Assembly: GCA_900471605.1 (NCBI GenBank)
Contig: UCEY01000066.1
Span: 1 to 37,150, forward strand
Length of the DNA: 37,150 bases
From: Hyphomicrobiales bacterium
GTDB lineage: Bacteria; Pseudomonadota; Alphaproteobacteria; Rhizobiales; Rhizobiaceae
Direction: 5' to 3'
Shown: positions 8,050-14,519 of the stretch, piece by piece
Numbering within the stretch: the first letter of the stretch is position 1
How the letters are laid out: each line of letters opens with the position of its first letter
Notes under the pieces: model-generated
Databases searched by the model: none
What the model was told of the DNA's origin: nothing
What the model saw: the letters and a program-made list of their open reading frames with translations, nothing else
Translations under genes and position numbers: made by a program

Positions 8050-8817
8050 TTAAAGCGCGAGCTCGGCGGCCGGAGCGAGGGTTGCACCCGAAGCTTCGAT
8101 CTCGCTTCGGACGGTTCGTGCAAGTTCGAGCGAACCCGGCGTATCGCTATGCACGAGGATGGACCGCGCCGGCATGGCAAGGGAGCCTCCGTCGATGGTC
8201 TCGACGGTTCCGTCGTGAAGGAAGCGGCGCACCCTTGCCCGCACGGCATTTTCGTCCTTGATGACGGCGCCCGTCAGCCCGCGGGCGACAAGCCTGCCTT
8301 CGGCATCGTAGGCCCGGTCGGCCAGGAAAAGCGCCAGCGTCTTCAATCGCGCCCGCTTGGCAGCCCGTTCTATTTCGCTGTCGGGCGTCACGAACACGAC
8401 AAGGCCCGCATCCACCGCGACAATGGCATCCATCATCAGATCGGCGAGAACCGGATCGCGGTTGACCATATTGCCCATGGCCGCGTGAAAACTGATGTGC
8501 CCGACGGCGGCACCCTCGCTCGCTGCGATCGCCTTGAGGGCGCCGAGCTGGTAGAGCATCTGCTGGCGGAGTTCGTCCGGCTGGAATGGCATCTCGCGCC
8601 GGCCGAAACCAAGCCGGTCGGGCAGGCCCGGATGAGCGCCGATGCCGACCCTGTTCGCCTTTGCGAGCCGCACCATGCGCGCCATCGTGTCCGGATCTCC
8701 GCCATGGAAGCCGCAGGCGATGTTGGCCGACGACACGACCTTCATCATCGCCTCGTCGTCGCACAGCCGGTAAGGCCCGAAGCCTTCGCCCATGTCGGAA
8801 TTCAGGTCGATTTTCAT
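8050..8817 (-). CDS. pxpA: 5-oxoprolinase subunit PxpA (LamB/YcsF family)
   Basis: LamB/YcsF family protein of 255 residues with the family signatures IDLNSDMGEGFG at the N-terminus, SANIACGFHGGDP and VGIGAHPGLPDRLGFGRR. In E. coli, PxpA with PxpB and PxpC forms an ATP-dependent 5-oxoprolinase that opens pyroglutamate to glutamate. ATG 8817 is chosen because GGGAG lies about seven bases upstream; a TTG at 8823 is also in frame. It lies 28 bases after pxpC, so unlike the upstream genes it is not overlapped and has its own ribosome site. The enzyme is cytoplasmic. The substrate may be 5-oxoproline or a related lactam, given the carboxylase genes in the same operon. Confidence 0.93.
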   Translation of the reverse strand: MKIDLNSDMGEGFGPYRLCDDEAMMKVVSSANIACGFHGGDPDTMARMVRLAKANRVGIGAHPGLPDRLGFGRREMPFQPDELRQQMLYQLGALKAIAASEGAAVGHISFHAAMGNMVNRDPVLADLMMDAIVAVDAGLVVFVTPDSEIERAAKRARLKTLALFLADRAYDAEGRLVARGLTGAVIKDENAVRARVRRFLHDGTVETIDGGSLAMPARSILVHSDTPGSLELARTVRSEIEASGATLAPAAELAL

Positions 8818-8845
8818 CGTCAACTCCCTTAGACCGATCGATATT

Positions 8846-9841
8846 TCAAGCCATCGCCCTCAAGGCGCGCTTGACCATCGCAGATGTGTTCCTGACGTCT
8901 TCGACATAGCGGGCGACCGCCTGCTCGACCGCGCGCGCTTCCGCATGCGTTGACCGCACGAAGCGTATGCGGCTGCCGATGCGGGCCTGGCCAAGCCGCC
9001 AGAGGTCGCATTCGATCACGCCCGCGATCTTCGGATATCCGCCGGCCGTGTTTGCGTCGCTCATCTGGACGATGGGCTCCCCGCCGGGCGGAACCTGGAT
9101 CACCCCGGGCACCACGCCATGGGAGCGCATCTCGATCGACGTTGTCGGCTTGATGGGCTCACCCGACAGACGGTAGCCGGTGCGGTCGCTGCGGGAGGAG
9201 ATCTTCCAGGTCTGGCTCCAGAAGGCGTCGCCGTCGTCGGGAAACAGGGCATGCTCACCACCCGGCAGGGCCCGGACCGGCAGCGTGCCATCGACGAAAT
9301 CGGGAAAGACGTCCCGCAGCGCCACGACGGGCTCGACGACCGCCAAGCCGCTCGCTGGCACCGCAACGATGTCGGCACTGTCGCCGAGCGCGATCCGATC
9401 GCCCTTTACCAGGGGCCGGCCGGCATTGCCGCCGAAGCCGCCGCGCAGGGATGTGCTGCGCGACCCCATGACCGCGGGAACATCCAGGCCGCCTCCCACC
9501 GAGACATAGGCGCGCGCCAATGACGGGGGATGTCTCAGTTCAAGCACCTGCCCGGCCTCCGCCGTATAGGCGCACCACGAAAGCAGTTCCACCCCGTCAA
9601 GCGCCGGGGCGCCATCGGCGCCCGTGACCGCGAAGATGGTTCGCCGATCGAACCGCAGGCCGAACGGGAAGGTCTGCACCTCGATCGCAGCCGCGCCCTC
9701 GTCATTGCCGACGAGAAGATTGCCGATCCTCACGGCCAGCGGATCCATCGCGCCGCTCGCCGAGACCCCGATATCCCGATAGCCCTGTCGCCCGAGATCC
9801 TGCACCGTATTGAAAGGGCCGGTTTCCACGATCTCGATCAT
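8846..9841 (-). CDS. pxpC: Biotin-dependent carboxyltransferase family protein PxpC (KipA-like)
   Basis: 331-residue protein of the KipA/PxpC family, homologous to the carboxyltransferase half of urea carboxylase. Signature stretches are GPFNTVQDLGRQGYRDIGVSASGAMD near the start and SHGVVPGVIQVPPGGEPIVQMSD followed by TAGGYPKI in the C-terminal half. It works with PxpB. ATG 9841 overlaps the pxpB stop as ATGA; an ATG four codons upstream (9853) is less likely. In E. coli PxpC serves a 5-oxoprolinase without a dedicated carboxylase, but here biotin carboxylase and biotin carrier genes are in the same operon. A true carboxyltransferase role is therefore plausible. Confidence 0.93.
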   Translation of the reverse strand: MIEIVETGPFNTVQDLGRQGYRDIGVSASGAMDPLAVRIGNLLVGNDEGAAAIEVQTFPFGLRFDRRTIFAVTGADGAPALDGVELLSWCAYTAEAGQVLELRHPPSLARAYVSVGGGLDVPAVMGSRSTSLRGGFGGNAGRPLVKGDRIALGDSADIVAVPASGLAVVEPVVALRDVFPDFVDGTLPVRALPGGEHALFPDDGDAFWSQTWKISSRSDRTGYRLSGEPIKPTTSIEMRSHGVVPGVIQVPPGGEPIVQMSDANTAGGYPKIAGVIECDLWRLGQARIGSRIRFVRSTHAEARAVEQAVARYVEDVRNTSAMVKRALRAMA

Positions 9842-10545
9842 AGCTCGATCCATGCCGGCACGAACCGCACTGTGTCTCCCGGCGCCATCATCGCCGGCGT
9901 CGACGACATCGGGTCGAACATCTGCAACTCCGCGAAACCTATGGAATTCCAGCCGTTCGGGCCGGTGAGCATCGCGACGCCGGTCTGCATGCCGCCGATC
10001 GTCACGCAGCCCTTCGCCATTTTCAGCGACGGCACGGTCTTTCGCGGCATGTAGATGCGCGGATCAAGGCCGTGCAGGTAACCGAAACCCGGAGCGCTGC
10101 CCAAGGCAAAAACCCGGTAGGTCGCCTCGTGATGAATACGGACGACCTCCCGGTCGCCGAGCCCGGCAAGGTCGCAGAGTGCCGGCAGGTCTATGGCATG
10201 CTCCCCGCCGTAATGAACGGGGACCTCGATGGTCTTGCCGACCAGATCGATGCTGCGGGCATCGTCCCAGGCCTCCAGCAGCCGCGCCACCACGCTCTCG
10301 GGATCTTCCGGCGTTTCCCTGAATATCGCCAGGAGGTTGGTCATGCCCGGGACGATTTCCGAAATATCCGTCCACCCTCTCACCGTCTGCGACAGAGCCC
10401 AGATCCGGCGTTGTGCGGCGAGATCGAACTCGCCGGGCGCCTCAAGCAGGAAGGCCCGGGCTCCGATCGAGGATACGCGGGCAAGGCTCCGGGTGGCGGG
10501 GACGATTTCGCGTAACGGCCCATGGCTGTTCAATATGGCAATCAT
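9838..10545 (-). CDS. pxpB: 5-oxoprolinase subunit PxpB (KipI-like)
   Basis: 235-residue KipI/PxpB (allophanate hydrolase subunit 1-like) protein. The C-terminal half carries the cyclophilin-like family pattern: ALGSAPGFGYLHGLDPRI, MPRKTVPSLKMAKGCVTIGG, QTGVAMLTGPNGWNSIG. VPVHYGGEHAIDLPAL marks the start of that domain near residue 108. It pairs with PxpC as the two halves of the urea-carboxylase-type carboxyltransferase. ATG 10545 overlaps the stop of the carrier-like gene as ATGA, and its own stop overlaps pxpC in the same way. Confidence 0.92.
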   Translation of the reverse strand: MIAILNSHGPLREIVPATRSLARVSSIGARAFLLEAPGEFDLAAQRRIWALSQTVRGWTDISEIVPGMTNLLAIFRETPEDPESVVARLLEAWDDARSIDLVGKTIEVPVHYGGEHAIDLPALCDLAGLGDREVVRIHHEATYRVFALGSAPGFGYLHGLDPRIYMPRKTVPSLKMAKGCVTIGGMQTGVAMLTGPNGWNSIGFAELQMFDPMSSTPAMMAPGDTVRFVPAWIEL

Positions 10546-10970
10546 GATTGAGGCTCGATCTCGAACAGGGGATCGCCGAAGCCGACCAGGGCGTCAGGTT
10601 CGGCAAGCCGTTTCGTCAGAACAGCCGGACGACCGGCGTTCAGCGGGAGCAGGACGGGGCCGATGCGGACGAAGCCCAGAACCTCCGACCCGGAGACCGG
10701 GCGTGGCAGGCTGTCGCTGACGGCGGAACCCGACAGGTGTCCCGGGCAGAAATGACCCGCCATCGGCGCCCTGACGACAACCGGCGACACTCCCCGCGAA
10801 TCCGGCCGCGCAGTCACGGACACGTCGATCCGCGTCTCCTCCCCCGCCGCAACGACGATGCGCAACTGCCCGCCCGGCCGGGAAATCTCCAGGCCGCTCA
10901 CTCCGGCTGCCGTCAGCGCATCGGCCAGGAGCGCGATGGTCGAGGGATCGCTGAAATCGATCGCACTCAT
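10542..10970 (-). CDS. Biotin-carrier-like protein lacking the biotinylation lysine
   Basis: 142-residue protein that aligns by eye along its whole length with the AccB-type carrier encoded at 12358-12834. The N-terminal helix-strand part (STIALLADALTAAGVSGLEIS) matches the AccB N-terminus. VVVRAPMAGHF matches VKAPVFG, and LVGFGDPLFEIEP matches the closing strand of a biotinyl domain. The EAMK turn is replaced by RIGP at residues 102-105, so no lysine is available for biotin. ATG 10970 overlaps the AccC stop as ATGA and the stop overlaps pxpB, so it is translated in the middle of the complex. An ATG at 10994 inside accC is less likely. It may be a structural or regulatory subunit. It has no frameshift or stop, so decay is not evident. 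Confidence 0.85.
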   Translation of the reverse strand: MSAIDFSDPSTIALLADALTAAGVSGLEISRPGGQLRIVVAAGEETRIDVSVTARPDSRGVSPVVVRAPMAGHFCPGHLSGSAVSDSLPRPVSGSEVLGFVRIGPVLLPLNAGRPAVLTKRLAEPDALVGFGDPLFEIEPQS

Positions 10971-12361
10971 GGCGCACTCCGCTGTTTCAGCCATTGTTCG
11001 AGATAGTGGATATCCGTCTCGCCACGCGCGAAGGCGCTATCCTCGAAAAGCGCGCGCAGGAACGGGATATTGGTGGAAATTCCCTCCACCCGCGTCCCGG
11101 CGAGCGCCTCGCGCATCCTTGCCATCGCCTCGGCGCGGGTCGGCGCATGGACGATCAGCTTGGCGATCAGCGAATCGTAGTAAGGCGGCACCTTGTAGCC
11201 CGCATGGATGTGGGTATCGACGCGGATGCCGGGTCCTTCGGGCAATGCGACGTCCGTGATGACACCGGCCGACGGCAGGAAAGTATCGGGATCCTCCGCA
11301 TTGATGCGGCATTCGAAAGCGTGCCCGTCACATTTCACATCGCCCTGAAGCAGATCGAGCGGGTCGCCCTGAGCCGCCCTGATCTGCGCCTGGACGATAT
11401 CGAGCCCGCTCGTCATCTCGGTGACAGGGTGCTCGACCTGAAGCCGCGTATTCATCTCGATGAAATAGAAGGCGCCATCCTCGTAGAGGAATTCGAAGGT
11501 TCCGACGCCCCTGTAGCCGATCTGGCGGCAGGCCTCGACGCAGGCCTGCCCGACGGGCCGGATCACATCCGGCGGGATCCCGGGTGCCGGCGCCTCTTCC
11601 ACCACCTTTTGATGGCGGCGCTGCATCGAACAGTCCCGGTGCCCGAGCCACACCGCGTTGCCATGAGTGTCGCAAAGGACCTGGATCTCGATGTGGCGCG
11701 GATGCCCAAGGAACTTTTCCATGTAGAGCGACGGCGAACCGAAAGCTTTCCGTGCCTCTTCGCGGGTGAGCGCGACCGCCTCGTGCAGCTGGCCGGCGTC
11801 CGGCACGACCCGCATGCCCCGTCCGCCTCCGCCACCGGCGGCCTTGACGATGACGGGATAACCGATCTCGAGGGCCACGCGCTCCGCGGCGGCCGGATCG
11901 TCGGCAAGCGCCGTATCCGGTCCCGGCACGCAAGGAACGCCGGCGGCGATCATCGCCCGCTTCGCGGCGATCTTGTCGCCCATCGTTTCGATCGACGCCG
12001 CGCTCGGGCCGATGAATGTCAACCCGGCCTTTTCGACCGCATCGGCGAATGCCGCGTTCTCCGAGAGAAACCCGTAACCGGGGTGGATGGCGCCGGCTCC
12101 CGTCAGGCGGGCCGCCAGAAGAAGAGCATCCCTGTTGAGGTAGCTTTTCGCCGCGCTCGACGGGCCGATGCAGAGGGCACTGTCTGCGGTCTTGCCATAG
12201 GGCGCCTCGCGATCGGCCTCGGAATAGACGACGACGGTCTTCAGCCCGAGTTCCCTGCAGGCTTTCTGGATCCTGGCCGCAATCTCCCCGCGATTGGCGA
12301 TGAGAACCGTATCGAACCGCGGGCCGCTTGAACGGGGACTGTCGAACGTCTCCGGCATCAC
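10967..12361 (-). CDS. accC: Biotin carboxylase (AccC family)
   Basis: ATP-grasp biotin carboxylase of about 464 residues. It has IANRGEIA (21-28), HPGYGFLSEN (93-102), the glycine-rich ATP loop KAAGGGGGRGM (173-183), the HRDCSMQRRHQKVVEEAP block (241-258) and the catalytic stretch FIEMNTRLQVEHPVTE (300-315). It would load CO2 from bicarbonate onto the biotin of the carrier gene just upstream. This is probably a catabolic paralogue rather than the housekeeping fatty-acid subunit, since it lies in a Pxp operon. The first codon is GTG at 12361 (GTGA overlap with the carrier stop) or ATG at 12358 (TGATG). The stop overlaps the next gene as ATGA. Confidence 0.94.
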   Translation of the reverse strand: MMPETFDSPRSSGPRFDTVLIANRGEIAARIQKACRELGLKTVVVYSEADREAPYGKTADSALCIGPSSAAKSYLNRDALLLAARLTGAGAIHPGYGFLSENAAFADAVEKAGLTFIGPSAASIETMGDKIAAKRAMIAAGVPCVPGPDTALADDPAAAERVALEIGYPVIVKAAGGGGGRGMRVVPDAGQLHEAVALTREEARKAFGSPSLYMEKFLGHPRHIEIQVLCDTHGNAVWLGHRDCSMQRRHQKVVEEAPAPGIPPDVIRPVGQACVEACRQIGYRGVGTFEFLYEDGAFYFIEMNTRLQVEHPVTEMTSGLDIVQAQIRAAQGDPLDLLQGDVKCDGHAFECRINAEDPDTFLPSAGVITDVALPEGPGIRVDTHIHAGYKVPPYYDSLIAKLIVHAPTRAEAMARMREALAGTRVEGISTNIPFLRALFEDSAFARGETDIHYLEQWLKQRSAP

Positions 12362-12834
12362 GCGATCTCCGCCAGCAGATCGCCGGTCTCGACTTCGCCG
12401 CCGTCGACGTCGGTCAGGCTTGCGATGCGCCCGGACCGCGGCGCGGCGATCTTGTTGAAGACCTTCATCGCTTCGATGATGAAGAGGGTCTGCCCCTCCT
12501 CCACCTCGTCTCCAAGCTTGACGAACGGAGGCTCGCCCGGCGCCGAGCTTCGATGCAGCACGCCGAAGACAGGCGCCTTCACGGAAAAGAGCGAAGACGG
12601 CCGGTCAACCGACAGCCGGTCAGGCGCCGAGGCGACCGTCCCATCCGCAATCGCCGACCGCTCCTGCCCGGACCCGGCCACGGCCTCACCCACCGTCGGC
12701 TGCGACCGGAAGATCCGAACGGTGAGATCCTTTTCCGTCACGGAGAGTTCGGTGATGTTCGATCGTCCGACAAAGTCGATCAGGGTCTTGATCTTCGAGA
12801 GGTCCATCTTCGCACTCGGTATTTCAAATTCCAT
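12358..12834 (-). CDS. accB: Biotin carboxyl carrier protein (AccB family)
   Basis: 158-residue biotin carrier. The N-terminal MDLSKIKTLIDFVGRSNITELSV part is the AccB dimer/linker helix. A low-complexity Ala/Ser linker covers about residues 45-80, and the biotinyl domain starts at VKAPVFG. The biotinylation motif is EAMKVFN with lysine 124. It accepts carboxyl from the AccC-type enzyme encoded next and would hand it to the PxpB-PxpC pair. ATG 12834 gives a nine-residue extension before MDLSKIK; ATG 12807 would match the usual AccB start and cannot be excluded. It is the first gene of the seven-gene operon. The upstream promoter region borders the trailer repeat at 12948. Confidence 0.92.
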   Translation of the reverse strand: MEFEIPSAKMDLSKIKTLIDFVGRSNITELSVTEKDLTVRIFRSQPTVGEAVAGSGQERSAIADGTVASAPDRLSVDRPSSLFSVKAPVFGVLHRSSAPGEPPFVKLGDEVEEGQTLFIIEAMKVFNKIAAPRSGRIASLTDVDGGEVETGDLLAEIA

Positions 12835-12947
12835 CTCGCGCTTCTGGAGATCAAGCCGCGCGATGCAGTGACCTTCCGTAACACGATGCGGCGGCCGATG
12901 GGGTCAGACGAAGTTTTGATGGAGCCCTTCATTTTCCGCGATGGCGG

Positions 12948-13156
12948 CGTGTTTGTTTTTGGGCTTGTTTGGGGCGTGATGCTGTGCTGGCTGCATCGGA
13001 AGCGGGTCATGGACTGCGGCGTCGGGTGGGTGACGGGTTGCGGCCAGGGCTGCGCCGTCAAATCGGTGCCGATTTTGCGGTGGGGTTAGAAACGACTTCG
13101 GCCTCCGGAGTGAGGCCGACAAGTCATTGGCGGGCGGTGATATTTTGGTTGCGGGG
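12948..13156 (-). repeat. Solitary rrn-trailer repeat with tRNA-fMet acceptor-strand stub (copy L)
   Basis: This stretch is homologous to 36927-37144 at the other end of the window, in the same orientation. Shared identical blocks include 20 bases at 13087-13106 (37072-37091), CTGGCTGCATCG at 12987-12998 (36966-36977) and GGGCTTGTTT at 12961-12970. It ends with TGGTTGCGGGG (13146-13156), the reverse complement of the CCA end and 3' acceptor strand of initiator tRNA-Met. Where copy R continues into the tRNA T-arm (GCAGGAT), this copy switches to unrelated sequence (CCTCATCG). It lies between the accB promoter region and the M19 dipeptidase gene. No gene is supported in 12835-13270. Confidence 0.8.
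13098..13119 (-). terminator. Hairpin in trailer copy L, probable terminator
   Basis: TCGGCCTC (13098-13105) pairs with GAGGCCGA (13112-13119) around a six-base loop. Read on the minus strand the stem is followed by a moderately T-rich stretch (GTCGTTTCT). The same stem, one pair longer and with a different loop, occurs in copy R at 37083-37105. A stem conserved while its loop varies is what an rRNA-operon terminator would show. Confidence 0.55.
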
Positions 13157-13220
13157 CCTCATCGCGCGGAGACTTACCGTCGGCGGCATTATAGAATTAC
13201 ATATGAAGGCACTCACCGCG

Positions 13221-13244
13221 CACATCCGCCTCCGGACGGATGTG
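13221..13244 (-). terminator. Hairpin just after the dipeptidase gene
   Basis: CACATCCG (13221-13228) and CGGATGTG (13237-13244) form a perfect eight-pair stem with an eight-base loop. It sits 26 bases past the dipeptidase stop on the minus strand, where a terminator is expected. No strong T-run follows, so termination efficiency is uncertain. Confidence 0.45.
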
Positions 13245-13270
13245 GTGGGATGTGGACCTCGCGTGCGCGA

Positions 13271-14308
13271 TCAGGCCGCCCAGCTGCGTTGCAATACGGA
13301 GACCCAGTTCTCATGGGCGATCTTTTTCAGTTCCGCATCGTTGAAACCGTGGCGGCGAAGTGCTTCGACGAGGCGCGGCAGGCCAGCAACATCCTTCATC
13401 TCGGCCGGAATAGTCGTACCGTCGAAATCCGAGCCGAGCGCCACGTGCTCGATGCCGATGCGTTCGGCGATATACGCGACGTGGCGGACGATGAGGTCCA
13501 GGCTGGTGTTCGGGTCCTTGATCCCGTCGTCGCGCAGGAAGAGGACGCCGAAATTGATGCCGGCCAGGCCGCCCGTGTCCCTGATGGCGTCGAGCTGCCG
13601 GTCGGTCAGGTTGCGGCTGTGCGGGCAGAGCGCGTGCACGTTCGAATGGGAAGCAACGAGCGGCGCCCTGGAGATTTTCGCGATCTCCCAGAAACCGGCT
13701 TCGTTCATATGCGACAGGTCGACCATGATCTTCAGCTCGTTGCAGGCCCGGATGAGGTCGCGGCCCGCATCGCTGAGGCCCGGGCCGATATCCGGCGAAG
13801 ACGGGTAGCGGAAGGGAACGCCGTAAGCGAATACGTTCGGGCGGCTCCAGACCGGGCCGAGCGTACGAAGGCCGGCCTGGTGGAGAACATGCAGCGCGTC
13901 GAGATTGGCAGCGACGGCTTCGGCCCCCTCGATATGAAGGACGGCTGCGAAACTACCGGATTCGATCGAGCGGCGGATATCGGCGGCGTTGCGACAGACT
14001 GTCACTGCGCCTTGCGAACGTGCTTCGATATCGAACAGCAGCCGCGCCATTGCGAGCGTTTCATTCAAGGCATCCGGCTGAGCCGGCGTCGGGAAATCGC
14101 CATTGTCGTCCTTGCTCATGCTTGGCGAGGGAACATAAATGGCGCAAAGACCGCCTGCGAGACCACCGGCCCTCGCGCGTGGCAGGTCGATATGCCCCGC
14201 CTCTTCACCTTCGAGAAACCGCTTCACCGGATCTTCACCACCGGCGCGCCTGAGGCGCAGCAGAACATCGTTGTGGCCATCGAAGACCGGGAGCAAATCG
14301 TTGAGCAT
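13271..14308 (-). CDS. Membrane dipeptidase, peptidase family M19
   Basis: Zinc dipeptidase of 345 residues, typical bacterial M19 (renal dipeptidase) length. Metal-binding and catalytic motifs are seen in order: FDGHNDVLL (HxD, residues 9-17), HIEGAEAV (bridging glutamate), VDLSHMNE (histidine), ASHSNVHAL (histidine) and LGSDFDG (aspartate). Family members cleave dipeptides and often accept a D-amino acid in the second position. No signal peptide is present, so it is probably cytoplasmic. It diverges from the oligopeptide ABC operon with a 211-base shared upstream region, and is likely to split dipeptides brought in by that transporter. Confidence 0.93.
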   Translation of the reverse strand: MLNDLLPVFDGHNDVLLRLRRAGGEDPVKRFLEGEEAGHIDLPRARAGGLAGGLCAIYVPSPSMSKDDNGDFPTPAQPDALNETLAMARLLFDIEARSQGAVTVCRNAADIRRSIESGSFAAVLHIEGAEAVAANLDALHVLHQAGLRTLGPVWSRPNVFAYGVPFRYPSSPDIGPGLSDAGRDLIRACNELKIMVDLSHMNEAGFWEIAKISRAPLVASHSNVHALCPHSRNLTDRQLDAIRDTGGLAGINFGVLFLRDDGIKDPNTSLDLIVRHVAYIAERIGIEHVALGSDFDGTTIPAEMKDVAGLPRLVEALRRHGFNDAELKKIAHENWVSVLQRSWAA

Positions 14309-14416
14309 TTCCTGAAATATCCTGCCAAAGCATGGGACTTTTGATTATCCGTACGTAGCCGGCGCGGCGGCCGCAAATGCAAACCGCGCATAACCCATTC
14401 GAAAAACGGAATTGGT

Positions 14417-14435
14417 CGCCTGAAATGGCGCCTGA
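14417..14435. promoter_or_regulatory. Short direct repeat in the divergent promoter region
   Basis: CGCCTGA occurs at 14417-14423 and again at 14429-14435, a spacing of 12 bases. It lies between the dipeptidase and the peptide-binding protein gene. A poor sigma70-like pair (TTGGTC and TATGAG, 18 apart) overlaps it. It may be an operator half-site pair; the evidence is slight. Confidence 0.25.
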
Positions 14436-14472
14436 TATGAGGCTTGCATCATTTTTCGGCAAAATCTTAACC

Positions 14473-14495
14473 GGCCTCCCGCATTTCCGGAGGCC
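14473..14495 (+). promoter_or_regulatory. Leader hairpin upstream of the peptide-binding protein gene
   Basis: GGCCTCC (14473-14479) and GGAGGCC (14489-14495) form a perfect seven-pair stem with a nine-base loop. It ends 24 bases before ATG 14520 and 10 bases before the ribosome site AGGGGA. It may be a transcript leader structure or a regulator operator. It is not followed by a T-run, so it is not a typical attenuator. Confidence 0.35.
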
Positions 14496-14519
14496 CGGCC
14501 ATTCAAGGGGAATAGAATA

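Noticed and set aside
7363..8832. Plus-strand open frame of 489 codons
   Set aside because: It is antisense to the aminotransferase and pxpA, rich in Arg, His and Gly, with no recognisable domain.
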